NCBI GenBank assembly: GCA_030403585.1
Contig: JAUEPE010000017.1
Location: 1-64,000 of the forward strand
From: Frankia sp. RB7
GTDB lineage: Bacteria; Pseudomonadota; Alphaproteobacteria; Rhizobiales; Xanthobacteraceae
Length of the DNA stretch: 64,000 nt
Reading direction: 5' to 3'
This document shows positions 62,448 through 64,000 of the stretch, piece by piece (within the stretch, counting starts at the first letter, position 1; every line of letters starts with the position of its first letter). The translations under genes and the position numbers were made by a program. Under the pieces are notes generated by a model. It made no database searches. It was not told the DNA's origin and saw only the letters and a list, made by a program, of their open reading frames with translations.

Positions 62448-62893
62448 GGCGGCGACATTCTCCTGGACGGCTCCATTCTAGCCCAGCGCGACCGCTCACG
62501 ATAGGCGAGAGAGGGCCTCCGGAACGCCGCCGGCGCTTCAGCGCGCGGCAACCTTAACGCGCCGGCGGACGACCCAGCAGAGCCAAATTGCAGCAACCAA
62601 TCGGGCATCGCCGGGGCGACTGGATCGCAGGATTCGGCATGCTGTCTCTCGGGACCTCTCTCATGATAGAAGGGGACGTCCTTCCGGAGGGGCGCCCCGC
62701 CGTTTCTTGGTCCAATCAGGAGCGGCCAAATTCATTCAAGTCCCGTACGCGCGCAAAGGCGTAAAATAAACCATCGTGTCACGTTAACGGCTCTTAGCTC
62801 TCGCTAGAAAGCTGGGGCTAGTGTAGTCGAAAGTGTCCAATTTGACCAGTTGCAGCAAGGCGATATTGCCTAATCATTAAGCGGTGACATACG
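62448..62893. other. divergent intergenic region
   Basis: 446 bases separating the leftward polymerase gene from the rightward CDP-glucose genes. No gene, repeat or clear promoter boxes were found, though TAATCATTAAGCGGTGA before 62894 may hold the rfbF leader. Confidence 0.45.
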
Positions 62894-63661
62894 ATGAAAG
62901 CAGTCTTGTTGGCCGGCGGCCTGGGAACTCGTTTCGCGGAAGAAACCGACGTCCGGCCCAAGCCGATGATCGAGATCGGCGGAAAGCCAATCTTGTGGCA
63001 CATCATGAAGATCTACTCGAGCCACGGCATCAACGACTTCATCATCTGCCTCGGCTACAAGGGCTACGTCATCAAGGAGTACTTCGCGAATTATTTTCTG
63101 CACATGTCGGACGTGACGTTCGATATGGCTGCGAATGCCATGACGGTTCACGAGGCCAAGGCCGAACCCTGGCGGGTCACACTGGTCAATACCGGCGAGG
63201 ACACCAAGACCGGCGGACGCCTGAAAAGGGTCCGGGACTTCGTCGGCGATGACGATTTCTGCTTCACCTACGGCGACGGCGTTTCGAACGTCGATATTAC
63301 CAGACTTCTCGAATTCCACCGCAACGAGAAGCGCCTGGCCACCATGACCGCCACCCAACCGCCGGGCCGCTTCGGCGCCGTGGATCTCACCGGCACGCGC
63401 GTTAATCGCTTCATCGAGAAACCGCGCGGTGACGGCAACTGGATCAATGGCGGCTTCTTCGTGCTATCGCCCAAGGCCATCGAATATGTCGCGGACGACG
63501 CGACGGTCTGGGAAAGCGAGCCGCTGGAGGGGCTCGCGGCGGAAGATCAGCTTTCTGCCTATTTGCACGCCGGCTTCTGGCACCCGATGGATACGTTGCG
63601 GGACAAGCTGTATCTGGAAGACCTGTGGAATCGCGGCAACGCGCCGTGGAAGGTCTGGTGA
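62894..63661 (+). CDS. rfbF: glucose-1-phosphate cytidylyltransferase
   Basis: A 255-residue nucleotidyltransferase: MKAVLLAGGLGTRFAEETDV with the pyrophosphorylase loop, RPKPMIEIGGKPILWH, YGDGVSNVD (metal-binding aspartate), INGGFFVLSPKAIEY and the C-terminal WHPMDTLRDKLYLEDLW. It makes CDP-glucose from CTP and glucose-1-phosphate, the first step to CDP-6-deoxy- and 3,6-dideoxyhexoses. Its TGA overlaps the ATG of the next gene by one base (TGATG). Confidence 0.97.
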   Translation: MKAVLLAGGLGTRFAEETDVRPKPMIEIGGKPILWHIMKIYSSHGINDFIICLGYKGYVIKEYFANYFLHMSDVTFDMAANAMTVHEAKAEPWRVTLVNTGEDTKTGGRLKRVRDFVGDDDFCFTYGDGVSNVDITRLLEFHRNEKRLATMTATQPPGRFGAVDLTGTRVNRFIEKPRGDGNWINGGFFVLSPKAIEYVADDATVWESEPLEGLAAEDQLSAYLHAGFWHPMDTLRDKLYLEDLWNRGNAPWKVW

Positions 63662-64000
63662 TGACCGGCGGTTTCTGGAGCAACAAGCGCGTTTTGCTCA
63701 CCGGGCATACCGGCTTCAAAGGCGCATGGCTCTCGCTTTACCTGGAGTCGCTGGGCGCGAACGTCACAGGCCTCGCGCTGGCCCCCGAGCAAGATCCCAA
63801 CCTGTTCAAAGCCGCATCGATCGAGAGCGGGACCCGCTCGATCATCGGCGACATTCGCGATCTTCCGACTGTCGAACGCGCCGTCGCGGATGCCCAACCG
63901 GAGATCGTCATCCACATGGCCGCACAGGCGTTGGTTCGCCGCGGCTATCGTGAGCCGGTCGAGACCTATGCGACGAACGTGCTGGGCACGGTACACGTGC
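63661..64000 (+). CDS. rfbG: CDP-glucose 4,6-dehydratase, N-terminal part (window edge)
   Basis: The first 113 codons of an extended SDR: WSNKRVLLTGHTGFKGAWLSL with the NAD+ loop, IGDIRDL, and VIHMAAQALVRRGYREPVET, the substrate-binding/NAD part seen in RfbG. It turns CDP-glucose into CDP-4-keto-6-deoxyglucose. The gene continues past the right edge, so its C-terminus and the later pathway genes are unseen. Translation is coupled to rfbF. Confidence 0.95.
   Translation, partial: MTGGFWSNKRVLLTGHTGFKGAWLSLYLESLGANVTGLALAPEQDPNLFKAASIESGTRSIIGDIRDLPTVERAVADAQPEIVIHMAAQALVRRGYREPVETYATNVLGTVHV

Noticed and set aside
61480..62499. 339-codon frame within the polymerase gene on the same strand but another frame
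   Set aside because: Composed of arginine/alanine-rich low-complexity residues typical of a shifted frame; the true frame has membrane helices and family motifs.

Overview
The window reads as chromosome of an alphaproteobacterium of the Bradyrhizobium/Nitrobacteraceae type. The evidence is high GC coding sequence, an Omp25-like barrel porin, the style of the UDP-glucose dehydrogenase, IS407-group transposase traces and PEPxxWA-type C-terminal sorting signals. The genus is inferred from remembered family resemblance only; no search was run. It is one large surface-polysaccharide and protein-sorting region.

Layout. (1) 1-0.6 kb: debris of three mobile elements. (2) 0.7-12.2 kb: an NYN-domain protein, UDP-glucose dehydrogenase, small secreted proteins, an alginate-type O-acetylation set (AlgF-, AlgI-, AlgJ- and AlgX-like) and a TPR/outer-membrane protein with an NfrA-like C-terminus. 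(3) 12.3-27.6 kb: an accessory stretch with ten intact PEP-CTERM protein genes and one decayed one, most with their own terminator and some with recognisable promoters. Between them lie an IS407-group element inserted at the start of an antitoxin gene, an Omp porin, small proteins and gene fragments (DNA ligase in two opposed pieces, H-NS-like, HGG-motif). (4) 27.8-44 kb: the sorting and export core: two glycosyltransferases, a phosphatase, exosortase with a small membrane partner and an EpsD-like lipoprotein, EpsI, a trypsin-like protease, a Wzz/BY-kinase pair, a secretion-type ATPase, a polysaccharide export protein, an outer-membrane barrel, a PrsT-like TPR lipoprotein and a WecG/TagA glycosyltransferase fused to a STAS-like domain. 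(5) 44.5-64 kb: polymer assembly: glycosyltransferases, a serine-acetyltransferase-like protein, a short-chain dehydrogenase, a GMC oxidoreductase, a flippase between two paralogous putative glycosyltransferases, three acyltransferase-3 membrane proteins, a Tat-exported putative glycoside hydrolase, a Wzy-like polymerase, and the first two genes of CDP-glucose/CDP-deoxyhexose synthesis, running off the right edge.

How it fits together (inference). UDP-glucuronate and CDP-deoxysugar feed a Wzx/Wzy-type polymer whose length is set by the Wzz/BY-kinase pair and which leaves through the Wza-like protein and barrel. The polymer or a partner glycan is acylated in the membrane and O-acetylated in the periplasm. 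The exosortase processes the PEP-CTERM proteins, which would be released into or anchored in that matrix. The gene set therefore looks like one surface-matrix system in which the sorting enzyme, its substrates and the polysaccharide machinery are physically linked.
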